Shown piece after piece: positions 39,617 through 50,500 of a stretch of DNA of 64,000 nt (the stretch's first letter is position 1; each line of letters opens with the position of its first letter). Source of the DNA: Numida meleagris (lineage: Eukaryota > Chordata > Aves > Galliformes > Numididae); assembly GCF_002078875.1 (NCBI RefSeq), contig NC_034438.1, positions 16,263,149-16,327,148 on the forward strand. Reading direction: 5' to 3'. The position numbers were made by a program, and so were the translations under genes. Below the pieces are notes generated by a model. It did not search any database and was not told where the DNA came from. It was given only the letters and a program-made list of their open reading frames with translations.

Positions 39617-42600
39617 ATGGATCGATTTTCGACTATTTTGTGAGTTTCTCATTTGAAGAGATGGCCTTCTTTACATACAAAGCTCTCTTATAACAGCTGG
39701 AAATGAAATTACACTGTCTTCTCACCATTACTACCAAAGCATTTCACCTTCCTTTGGATATTATAAATGATGCTCAAAAAGCTCAACAAGGTTAGCAGGG
39801 TATGGTCAGTGAGACTGATAAGAGTTTAGAAACAGACAGAACTTGGACTTGAAAACAGAGATTTTATGAGTTTGTGCAATAAAGATGGAACTATGAGGCT
39901 AGAAATAAGGAGCACATGGAGCATGGGCCGAAACCCTGTTTTCTTCCACTGTCCATTGTGAAAGCGAATGGAACAAACTTAATGTGCAAATCTCAGATAA
40001 TTCTCCTGGGTCTTCAGGGTTACTTGAGCATCTGCATGAAAGTCTTCAAAAACAAGAGACTCAATAGTAAATGTATTAGATGTAGATAAAAACCAGCCAC
40101 CTGAATGTAAGATCTTTACGTTGTATTTCTGATACAATTTCTCTTTCAATAATTAACTCTTCTTTATCATTTCACACTTTAAAGCATGGAACCAATCCTT
40201 TGCCTTTGGGCATATCACTTCACACTTGATTCAGTTGCCTAAATATAGATGTTTAATGTTATTTGTCACCTGGGTACACTAGACCATACAAAACAGGAAG
40301 ATGTGATAGCACATCTGTTCCAGACATGAGCTTCTGGAGGACCAGCTGGAGTCCAAGCAAGACAAGCACCTTGTGTGGGAAAATGGCTAAAGTCCTTCTC
40401 TTGCCTGTACCTCAGTCTCTCACCCAAGAAACAAATCATCTCCATGCTTACCTTCCCTGCTCTCACAGCAGTGCTGAACAATGAAACTGCTAAGAACTAG
40501 CAGCTACTGAGAACTAGAGCCCCCAGTTATCAGCCCCATCCTCAGGACTGGGGAGAACGAAGGATTTGGCTGATCCTTATATGAGGTAAGGGCCAGAGCA
40601 GAGACAAGAAAGCAGAAGTGCAAATCTATGCATTTGGGCCAATCCTGCAAACTCATGACAGAGTTACCTGTCCTGTGCACAGCTGTCCTGTCTACTCTTC
40701 TTCTGGTCATCTAAGGAATTAAGAGAGCTTATTGTATCCTAAGCATTGGCAGTCTGGATACCAGTTCTCCTACCCAGAACTGGTGGCTCCACAAATCACC
40801 TCTTGATCAAGGGTAGAAGAAAGCAAGTATGAACTGGTAAAATCGATCAACAGAACGCTCCTCTTGGACCCCATTCTTGGACATTAGCAAGACAGAAACC
40901 AGTTTTTGTGCTACTGGAGGGTGACAATTTTCACAGCACATCATGTGAAGCCAACAAATCTCCAGCAGTCCATGCATGGCCTGCAAAAAAAAGAAAAAAG
41001 AAAAAAGTAAGCAGTAGCCCAAGAGAAAGCGTAAATTACCATGAGCTCTTCTTTGTTCTCATACAGTTAGCTAATACTTTCATTCTTACTTATCATATAA
41101 AGCATTCACTCCAAAATAACACTTTATGAGATCTACAGACACCAGTGTTTTGCGCTGTGGTAAGTGTACAGAGTTACTTGTAGTTCTACTTAATATAATA
41201 ATTTTCACTTGTACTTAAAAGTAATTTTGAGTGCATTTTGGAAAGTCATTGCTGTTTATGTTACAGCAGAAATGTTCTTTAATGGACTGAAAAGAAAATT
41301 TTGATGACCGAGGAAGCGTTGTCTGAAGTTGAGATAGATACTGAAATAAAAACGTTTTACCAGTAAGTGATTTTATGCATATATTTTATTACATAAGAAA
41401 AGTTTGAAAGAATCTGGATAATCATGAGGTACTCCTTTTCTCCTCATAAAAATAAAGCAGTTGGCAAAAAAGATTTTCTTAGCTTCCACCATAGCCATGA
41501 CCTTAACTTTTAAATTCTTTGCCACAATTAGTCTAGTTTACATCACTATTTTTGCTGAGGGCTCTTTCTAATATGCTTCTTCTCTGACATGCTACAGATT
41601 CTCCAGTATGCCCAGCAGTTCTAGAAGGTGACATTTGGAATTTAACACCAGCACTTTGTAGGACAGCTTTGATAATAGCCCAGTAAGCTGCAACTGACTG
41701 AACAGCATTCTAAAATCCATTTGGTTCCATTAATCTCTGAAAATAAACCATTAAAACTGATCCTCTTCCTTGATGGGCAATAAAGTAAATACAAACCTCA
41801 CAATGAGAAGTTAATGATCTGTCCCTAACAAGGCTTTAGCTTTGAGTACTCAAGCACCTACTCTCTCAGTGTAGAAACCAGATCCAGTATGTCACTACTT
41901 ACAGACTCTGAAACGGAAATTGTCCATTTGTTAACCTTTTTGCCATGCTATATTAAGCTTGTCACAATTGGCTATTGGTAGTAGTCTCAACGTGTTTTAT
42001 TCCATTTAAGCTCCATGCAAGGATCTACAGTCAAATGATGCCTTTTTTGGAGAAGAAAATTACGTGATTCCACATATCCTGTGAATCAGATATGCCTTCT
42101 GCATTATCTTTAATAGAATCAAAATAACAAGAAGAAAAATAATGTAATAGCAAAAATTAATTAAATTTTCACAGTAGTTATTTACAAATATGTCTGTCCT
42201 CACTTTAATCTTGAGTTCAGTCTCCAATCCTGTTCCAGCTGCAACTGATTGCCAACTGACATTTTGAAGTCTGCCATACAAAATGTTCCAGACCTTAATA
42301 GTACAATAGCCACATATAACTCTACCATTTCTAAAGTACTGTGTTCCTCTTCTATAATTTTAACTTAAAAAAAAAATAATGATGTTATATCACCAGTTGA
42401 CTTAGCTCCTTTTTGGCATTGTTGTGGAAGTAGGAAAGGCGATTTTCCAGTCAAGAAGATGAGCAAGAGCCCTTCTGCACTTAGTACATGACTTAGGATC
42501 ACCAAAGATTCCTTTAATGCTGCCCAAGGTGAAATGGTCTTTCAGGGGGCTATTCTAAATTACAGCTTTGCTCTTTCCATGCTCCATCTCTCTACGGCAA

Positions 42601-45379
42601 TTCTTGACCCTTTCTGTGGAAATGGGCTGCACAGAGTTGGTGGTGATGCCTTTCTGGCATTTAGTCAGACTCTAAAACAACCGTGTCTTAAACGGATGTT
42701 TAGAGCAGGTTTCAAGCAATTAATAAATTTTCTTTTCTTTTTCCTAAGTTCTCAAAATCTCATTTAGAAACAATGTTGGAATTTCTGCTACTGAGAGCAT
42801 TGCAATCTCAGAAATTGGAAGGTCTGTTTCTACCTAGAAATTCCATGGTCTATGCTTTTATTTGTTTTTCCATTCTTTGCAATTATACAGAAAAGTATTT
42901 GATCAATAGATCAAATCAGTGTAGCAATAGACCATTATACTTCATAATGTATCCTCATTCAGTCAATGGTTTTAATGCTTCCCTTACAATTTTTCCACTC
43001 CCATTTTCTACTGAAACTTTGCACATTTGTCCATCTTTTCAATATCCTGGAAAGCTTTGTAACTTGCTTAACAACCTGTCATAGTTTTCATTCCACTTAA
43101 GCATTAAACCTTGCCTTACCACATCACATCCTATTTGCAATGGGTACTGAGAAATCAGGCCTTCTGCACTTCCTCCGCACTGGTTCATGGTGCTGACAAC
43201 ACAAGAGAAGAAAAATGTGTCTGGAGTGCCTAACACAGCTAGACCCACTCTGGCCTTAAACACACAATCCAGTTGCTATCTCCAAGTCACCAATGAGTGG
43301 TAGAAAAGGGTCAGCTTGGCTAATACCACACATTTATCTATTTTATCTGAACTAAAATGTGAAGGCCACAGGTACACGTGCAGTTTCTATGGTCTGAACA
43401 AAGCCACAAACATAGGTAGCGAAATCTTCATAGCTACCAGAAACTTCCATCTGTAAGATCAGAGTTCTGCCACTCACACCATCCTGATCTTCCCATAAAC
43501 CATGGTGAATCAAACTAGACCTTTAGGGTGCCTTAGCCTGAACGCCTACCATAGTGTGGATTATCAAAACTGGAGATTCCACACCTGTGTGGGGAATGGT
43601 TTACCTTCAACTCAACCACAGGAAGAAGTTCCAAATAGCATACCTGTTTCCATCAGTCCTGGTTAAAGACGATGGCAGCTTTTCAGATGTTAACTGCCAG
43701 CTATCTACTGATAATCAAACTTACATTTCCTTTGCAATTTTTTTTTTCCAGTGGAATTTATTCGGTAAAATCTGTACCATGTCTTAGTTCAGTCCATCAT
43801 CCACTACCTGAAAACAGACAACTTCAAAGTCAAAAAGAAAATAAAAAAAAAATTATTCAATGTATTTGTATACACCCCATTAGTACAACTTTTACCAATA
43901 ACATACAACATAAGTTCTGTGTTTAAGAATCCCATTCAAGTGTAGAAATAATTTCACTGTAATAGCCCACATACCTACTACCTGAAGAACACAGAATTTA
44001 GTTAATACATTTGAGAGGATTTGTTTTATCAACGAACTACTGCATTCCAAATTTTTGTGCTCCTCTGAGAAACAGCATGTAAAAATTATGCAGCAGGAAA
44101 GGATGTTAAAGGACTGAATTGCCCCACACTGAAAAGAAAGGCTTACAGAATGAAATGATGCAATGGTGCTCAGAAATGCCCTTAAATCTGATATTGCAGA
44201 TGTGAAATAGGACAACCTTTGTAGAAATGCACTTTTCCAGAAACAGGCCCCTCTTTTTGCAACAATCCAGACAATTAGGTAAGGCTAGCAAGTTTTCCCT
44301 GCTACCAGAAGAGGACGTTCTGCCTTTATTGGAGCTGCTTCTCTGTGGGAGAAGCCTGTTGTGTGAGAAACCTGCTCAGATGACAAATGCATTCAGGACA
44401 ACAGGAGGGTGCTAGAGGCTTCTTTGTCTCCCTTGAGTTTTAGGCAGGGAAGTGTCAGGACAGGCTTCCAAATTTTCTCACTCCAAATCCAGAACCCTTC
44501 CAAATAATCAGGTTTTCTTTCCAGTCCTATCCACACCCACGAAAACTTTATACAGACATGTTCTTTGTCAAAGAGAGGGTCCTGAGGTGACCCATTCTTG
44601 ACACAGGCAACAATTCTTCTGCTGAGAGAGTGTACTTTGAGGGAGGCAGAGTACAAAAAATACCTTATATCGATACAGTGAATATTGACTTATCATAAAG
44701 CAAATGCTCCACGTATATATGGATGTGTGCTAACAGTGCGTTACACAAGGTTACGCTTGGGGATTATTTTTCCTCCTACTCAGTATTTTACAGCAATTTC
44801 CTCAGAGATCAGCCTCTTAATATTTTGGATTATGGAGTCTGTTGCTGATACAGCTATATTAGTGATAGGACAAAGCCACACCTTTTACACAAATTGAGAG
44901 CTACGTCTGAACTTTCCAAACGTTTGAGATGTCAGCAAATGCGGGTGTTTCAAAAAGCTTTATTATTCTGAGTTTGGGGCCAGCTGCAGAGATTGGAGTC
45001 ACGTCCAAACACATATATTAAAATGCATACACTTCTTGGTCGAAAGAAGTTTCAGAACCTGGCAGGCTGAGAACAACACTCTTTTTGTGTGCTGCCTGAC
45101 AATTCATTTACAGATCAACCCTATTTTTTTGGTAATTTAAATGTGATCGTTGGCAAAGGAGAAAGAGGTGGGGGAGCTCTAGAGGGAGGGACACGGTAAA
45201 AAAGAAGAAAGCGTTTCTGGTTATACAATATATCCCTGACACATCATTACACAGAAACTCAAAATTCAGCATTTAAAAAAGAAAGGGGGAAAAAGAACAA
45301 CAAAACAAAACAATAAAAGAAACAGCAGCTGTTTCTACGTGATGTCAGAGAACAGGTGTGTTACAATTCTCCATACCAG
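39617..45379. other. Gene-free DNA proximal to the FST promoter
   Basis: No exon, RNA gene or named repeat is recognised. Being within 2-8 kb of the FST promoter, it may carry proximal regulatory elements. I see no specific one that I can defend. Confidence 0.45.
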
Positions 45380-45538
45380 TGCAATCATATTGATCTCCCG
45401 ATGATGCACGCATGAAGCACATGTGCAAACGTTATTGACCCATCCGGCATCTCATTTCCAGGAATACGGCCTGAAAATGCCTCTCTAATAGATGAAAACA
45501 TTTTCAGGATAAACACACCGTATTGGCCAATTTTGGGG

Positions 45539-45574
<36 letters not shown>

Positions 45575-46210
45575 AACTTTGGGGTGGGGGGGGCAGAGAG
45601 GGAAGCAGAAGGAAGGTGAGCCTGCGTGCGTCCCGGCGGCTCCGTGCTCGGGGCGGGGAGCGGATCGCGGCGCAGCGCCGCCCGCGCGGAGCCCAGGGCT
45701 GGGCCGGGCCGCCCGATGCGCTGCGCTGCCGCCGCCGGGCGCTGCGCGGGGCTCGGTCCGTCTGCTCCTGGAGGAGAGGCGGGTTCGGAACGCTTCCTCG
45801 CGGCTCCGGGGCGCTGTGGTGTTAAGTCTTAATGACATCTGCCATTAGAGGGCACTACTCCACCCTGCATTCAGCGCTCCGTGCGCGGAGGGAGAGGCAG
45901 GGACAGGGAGGGAGCGGCACCAATTTGGGAGAAAGATTTAAAAGGATGTGGAGCTGCCGAAGGGCTGGAAATGTCCGGGCGCCAGGCGCGACGGTGGTCG
46001 TAATGATAACAAACAACAACAACCACTGAAAAAGAAAAAGAAAAAAAAAGAAAGAAAGAAAGAAAGAAGGAATGAAATGCGACGAGGTCAATCATTTACC
46101 AGTCCGCCGCTTAATGCGTGTGACTGCAGGTGGCACCGGGGACATTGTGATTCATGCCCACTTTCAAAGCGGGACCCGGGCCCGGGCTGAGGCACCCAAA
46201 CAACTGTCTT

Positions 46211-46281
46211 CTAATATTAGCACGGCTGTATTTCTGGATCTATTATAGTCTGTCCAGACAGATCCCATTGTAATGGGATCT
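46211..46281. promoter_or_regulatory. Palindrome cluster with paired SMAD boxes
   Basis: Three inverted repeats lie within 71 bp. CTAATATTAG (46211-46220) joins two TAAT homeodomain cores head to head. GTCTG-TC-CAGAC (46248-46259) is two SMAD3/SMAD4 boxes in inverted array. AGATCCCATT (46260-46269) is mirrored exactly by AATGGGATCT (46272-46281) around a GT spacer. FST is a known activin and TGF-beta target, so a SMAD pair is functionally sensible. Occupancy is inferred. Confidence 0.5.
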
Positions 46282-46580
46282 TTTATTAAAAGATTAGCAC
46301 TATCTCCTGCAGTTGGTGGAAAAAAATCTGTTATCGCTGAGTTATTTGCAGTTGTGGGGAGGGGGCGGGCGGCGGGGGCGGCACGGAGGAGGGGTCGGGG
46401 AGGGCCGGGGGAGGCGCGGGCGGCCGCGCGCACCGGGCCCTGACCCGGCAGTGTCCGGGCATTCCTGTCTGCATACTTTGCAGTCTGTTGTGCTTTGATG
46501 GCTCAGAAAAGCGAAAGAATCGAAATTAAAAAGGCAGCTTTTGAATAAACAATACCATTTTCCGTTAAGTAATCGTTTTG

Positions 46581-46588
46581 TATAAAAG
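46581..46588 (+). promoter_or_regulatory. FST: TATA box candidate (distal)
   Basis: TATAAAAG is a canonical TATA element, in the AT-rich core of the island, 909 bp before the FST start codon. If used, it would give a long 5' UTR of roughly 880 bases. Confidence 0.4.
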
Positions 46589-47354
46589 GAAATATCGCCT
46601 ACTCAGTTTCATTCAGCGGTGCCAAAAATGTTATAAATGAGCGATCGCCAACTTTTCTAAGAGGAGAATAATGCCAGACTGTGCTTAATAAACTAGTGCC
46701 CTAGAAGTTCATTATCGATGTTGCAATCTTTTCTGATTCTGAAAGGAGACCGCCTACGTCGCCCCCAGTCCCGTCTCGTCTTCCCGGGCTCCCAGTGAAA
46801 AGGCCGTCACTTGGGCAGAGCCCTACGCAGTAAACTTTTATTTGGTTCTTTCTTATTTTTTTTGGTGCGCGGCTGGTCGCTCTCCCTCTCGGGTTTCTGG
46901 GGGCCGAGTCCCGCCGCGCCACGGCCAGCCGCCTCCCGCCCGCGGCGGCCCCGCTCCGCTCCGCGCGGGGATGGCAGCCGCGGAGCTGCCGCGAGGCGAA
47001 CCCCGGCCGGGAGCTGCTTCCGCGCCGTGCCGCTCCCCGTGCCCCGCGCCGCCCCCCGCGCCGGGACCCCGCTCTGCGCTCGCGGAGGCCGCGCGATCCC
47101 CGGCCGTGCCGTGCCGCGCCGCTCGCTCCGTGCCGTGTTGTGCCGCGCCGTGCCGCCGCCGCGCGGGGCTACGCGGGTGCGCGCCCGGGGGAGCGCGCCC
47201 GCGTGTGTGCGTGCACCTCCGGCGGATAATTGGAGAGGGTTTCCAGAAGGTGGAAAATGTCACCTGATTCACACTGAACTTTTTAAATCTCCCCACCCCC
47301 GAGTAGACACACACACATTAGGAGACCGCCCACCGCAGACAGCTAAGACCCCCG

Positions 47355-47367
47355 TATAGATTTAAAG
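47355..47367 (+). promoter_or_regulatory. FST: TATA-like element (proximal)
   Basis: TATAGATTTAAAG lies 130-142 bp before the start codon. It is followed at 47387 by TGACGTTC, a half cAMP-response element. Initiation about 30 bp downstream would give a 5' UTR near 105 bases. I favour this as the main site because the following sequence is GC-moderate and leads straight to the coding exon. Confidence 0.45.
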
Positions 47368-47496
47368 AGAGACTGCATTCAGAGCCTGACGTTCATTCAA
47401 TAGAGCGATCATAAGCAGGCTGGCTGGTGCTCGCTCCGTCTCCCTACTCCACTTCACGCTGTTCCTGTGTCTCTCTCACTCCCTGCTACGCTGAGG

Positions 47497-47578
47497 ATGT
47501 TAGATCAGAGGATCCACCCGGGCATGCTCGTACTCCTGATGTTCCTCTACCACTTCATGGAAGATCACACAGCGCAGG
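47497..47578 (+). CDS. FST: FST exon 1, coding part (signal peptide)
   Basis: Encodes residues 1-27 plus the first base of Ala28. The donor is G|GTAAGA at 47579. Signal-peptide cleavage is expected after Ala28 (TAQA|GNCW), as in mammals, where the mature protein also starts GNCW. Confidence 0.97.
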
Positions 47579-50500
47579 GTAAGACCGCAGCGTTTATTCG
47601 GAAGTGTATTTTATCATTAGTGTTGTTATTATTACTCTTATTTTCCGTCTTTCGGGCGCTACTTAGTTCGCTGCGGTGTTACACGCCTCTCTCCAAGGTC
47701 CAACCGGACACAAGTTAGTTGCGGGCGCGGGACTGCTCGGGACGGGGCGCAGAGGTGTCACGTAGGTTCCTTTCGGATCGGACCCTCCCTGCTCCGCATG
47801 GGCACGGAGGGCACAGGAGGATATTTCTTGGCACTCCTGGTGATTATGCGGCGTGAATGAGGAGCAGCATCGCGGGGAACTTTCCTGCGCTCACGTCCCG
47901 AACGAGCGCTCAAAGTTTGTCGGTAATTCAGCTCAGATTTTTATCTCGCCTTCTGACAGAAGGGGAGGTGATGGGGAGCCCCGCGCTCACAGCTGACGCT
48001 TCCAGAATGCGGTGCTGGTCACTTTCCGGGCATTCCTTCAATATTGGGATTTCCTTCCCTCCCCCAACCCCCTTTGTGTGTGTGTGTGTTTGAATAAGTG
48101 TAAATTCTCCTGCTCTGAGGAGTGCGCCTAAATAAGTTTGCTTGCTGCTTGCTTTTTTTTTTTTTTTTTTTTCCCATGGGAACAAAACAAACCTGAACCT
48201 GATACTGACAACTCTTAAGAGCCCCCTTTCGACACTAGGTAACACTGATTTTGAGTTTTGGGTGGTTTGGTTTTTTTTCACCTGATACTGACTGCGTCTC
48301 AACCTGCATGTTTTACCGCTGCTGGGTTTTCATTTTTTTTTCCCATTTCTTTGCCCCCTCCCGAGCTAGAGCAAAAGTTAATGTAGGCAACTGTAAGACG
48401 CAAAACTTTTTTTTTTTTTTTTTAATTTAAGGGCGTTGTTTGTTCCATGTTTTGTAGCCGGGGGGTTGGGGGGGGGGGATGTTCCCCGCTGCCAGCGGCG
48501 CCCCGGCGGGCCGAGCCCGGCCCTGGTACGGTGCGCTCCGTCGGAGGAAGGAGCAGGATCGAGCCTTCGCTGGATGGGCACCAGAATCAATTGGTATCGA
48601 GTCGCTGGAGAAGTCACATTGGTTATTCACGAGAGGCTCATCCCAGCCCAAACTCTCCAGCTAAAATAGGGGGAGTTGCTTGGACTCATGTTCTTGGCTT
48701 GACTCCACGAATAACAGGGATACCAGTAAAAAAAAAAAAAAAAAAAAAAACAGTCTATCCGGTTTGAGGACAGTGTGCGTTCCTCTGAAGCTCGCGATTG
48801 AGACAGCACCTCCCAACTTTTCAAGTTTGATTGATTCTGAAAAACTCCGCAGGGAGCTCTCTCTCGGGGTGCCCTCCCGTTTCGTGTACTTCGCTCACTT
48901 TTTTTTCTTTTTTTTTGTCTTTGTTGTCGGGCCTTTGCTGAGTTATTTTAGCGAAGGGAATACGTTTGTTAATAGAAGCAGCGAAATGTGGAGATTTCTA
49001 AAGAGTTCGCTCACAGCGAATGTTCCCAGTCGGTGCGGATTGCAAAACGTGCTGGGGCTGGGGTGCGCGCGGCACTAACACAATGCTGCCGGGCGGCCGC
49101 GTCGGAAAGGGCAGGGGGAGGAGGGTGGAACTGCAAGCACGATTTTCTTTTTATTCCCTTTTAAATGCACATCCTTTTCAAGCCTCTGTCACGTGCCGGC
49201 AGTGCTCCTTCTGCTCTACATATGGAGTAAATACCTCGGAAAACTGCCTCGTGCTTTTCTGATCCGGTCTTTTTCTTTCTAATTTATTTATTATTATCTC
49301 ACCCAAGCGGGCCGGGCCAGCTGCGGGTTGTGAAACGGGACAAATAAAGCCAACAGTCCTGAAAAAGTCAGTGCGAAGCGCGCGCGGTGCCCGTGCCGCG
49401 GGTCGTGGCTCTGACCCGGCCCGGTGCGCCCCTGTCCCCCGCAGCTGGGAACTGCTGGCTCCGGCAGGCGCGGAACGGCCGCTGCCAGGTCCTCTACAAG
49501 ACCGACCTCAGCAAAGAGGAGTGCTGCAAGAGCGGCCGCCTGACGACCTCGTGGACGGAGGAGGACGTCAACGACAACACGCTCTTTAAGTGGATGATTT
49601 TTAATGGCGGAGCCCCCAACTGCATCCCGTGTAAAGGTGAGGGGGTCGGGAGCTGCGGGTGGCTCAGGGTTGGGGTGGGAGATGAGGGCTTGGGGTTGGC
49701 AGCGCTGCCCTCCTCCTGCCTGCCTCACGTCCCAAAGCAGCACCAGGGGCAGAGGGACTGCTTCTCCTCCTCCGCACAGGTCAGCAGAAGATGAGGAGAG
49801 GGCTCTTCACGCATGGCCCTCCTGGCTCTGGGATTTCCCTCCAGTTCTGTTTCCTGCATGGTAGCAGTGTGAGGGGTGCTGTCTTTTTATGCCCCAGGGT
49901 CACGGTGTCTTTTTTTCTTTGAGTATTTTTGACATAAAGTCTCTTCTGCACACTTGGTACTAAAGTGGTGCCTCTTTCCTTCCATCAGAAACATGTGAGA
50001 ACGTGGACTGTGGACCGGGGAAGAAATGTAAAATGAACAAGAAGAACAAACCTCGGTGTGTTTGTGCTCCGGATTGCTCTAATATCACTTGGAAGGGCCC
50101 CGTGTGTGGCTTAGATGGGAAAACCTACAGGAACGAGTGTGCCCTTCTCAAAGCCAGATGTAAAGAACAGCCCGAACTTGAAGTCCAGTATCAGGGCAAG
50201 TGCAAAAGTAGGTTTGCAAATCTCATCCAATCTCCATCAAATGGCATAGGGTGTCTGTCTTTGTAGGGAGGAGGAGCTGACATACTTCTCCACAGTAACG
50301 AGAGCTATGTTCCAACCACGCTCACAGACCAGGACATAGCTGGATTGATTGAGAGTTCCCCACAGTTTAGCAGCGCTTGTGTCCCTCATGCTACCCTGAG
50401 ATGGAAAGGTCTCCAGCTGCCCTTAAACGAGGACTGCTGCTGAAGGCTTTTGTCTGATTGTTTGCATCATTTTGTCACCCATTCACTCCTCACTGGAGTG

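Larger units (their letters stand above)
45380..47496 (+). promoter_or_regulatory. FST: FST promoter region and 5' UTR with broken CpG island
   Basis: CpG-rich blocks occur at about 45617-45830, 46340-46450 and 46860-47225. They are separated by AT-rich unique sequence (46180-46350 and 46490-46740). Upstream, 45522-45531 is the palindrome ATTGGCCAAT (a double CCAAT box). A 35-base A-run (45539-45573) marks the left edge of the first GC block, and an (AAAG)n stretch lies at about 46029-46070. Two TATA candidates are listed separately. The first FST codon follows at 47497. The start of transcription cannot be fixed from sequence. Open frames inside the GC blocks are Ala/Arg/Pro-rich and present on both strands, so they are not genes. 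Confidence 0.8.

Noticed and set aside
45485..47359. Long open frames (up to about 180 codons) on both strands in the GC-rich blocks before FST
   Set aside because: They are Ala/Arg/Pro/Gly-rich, overlap in several frames, and have no domain. This is typical of CpG-island sequence, where stop codons are rare.
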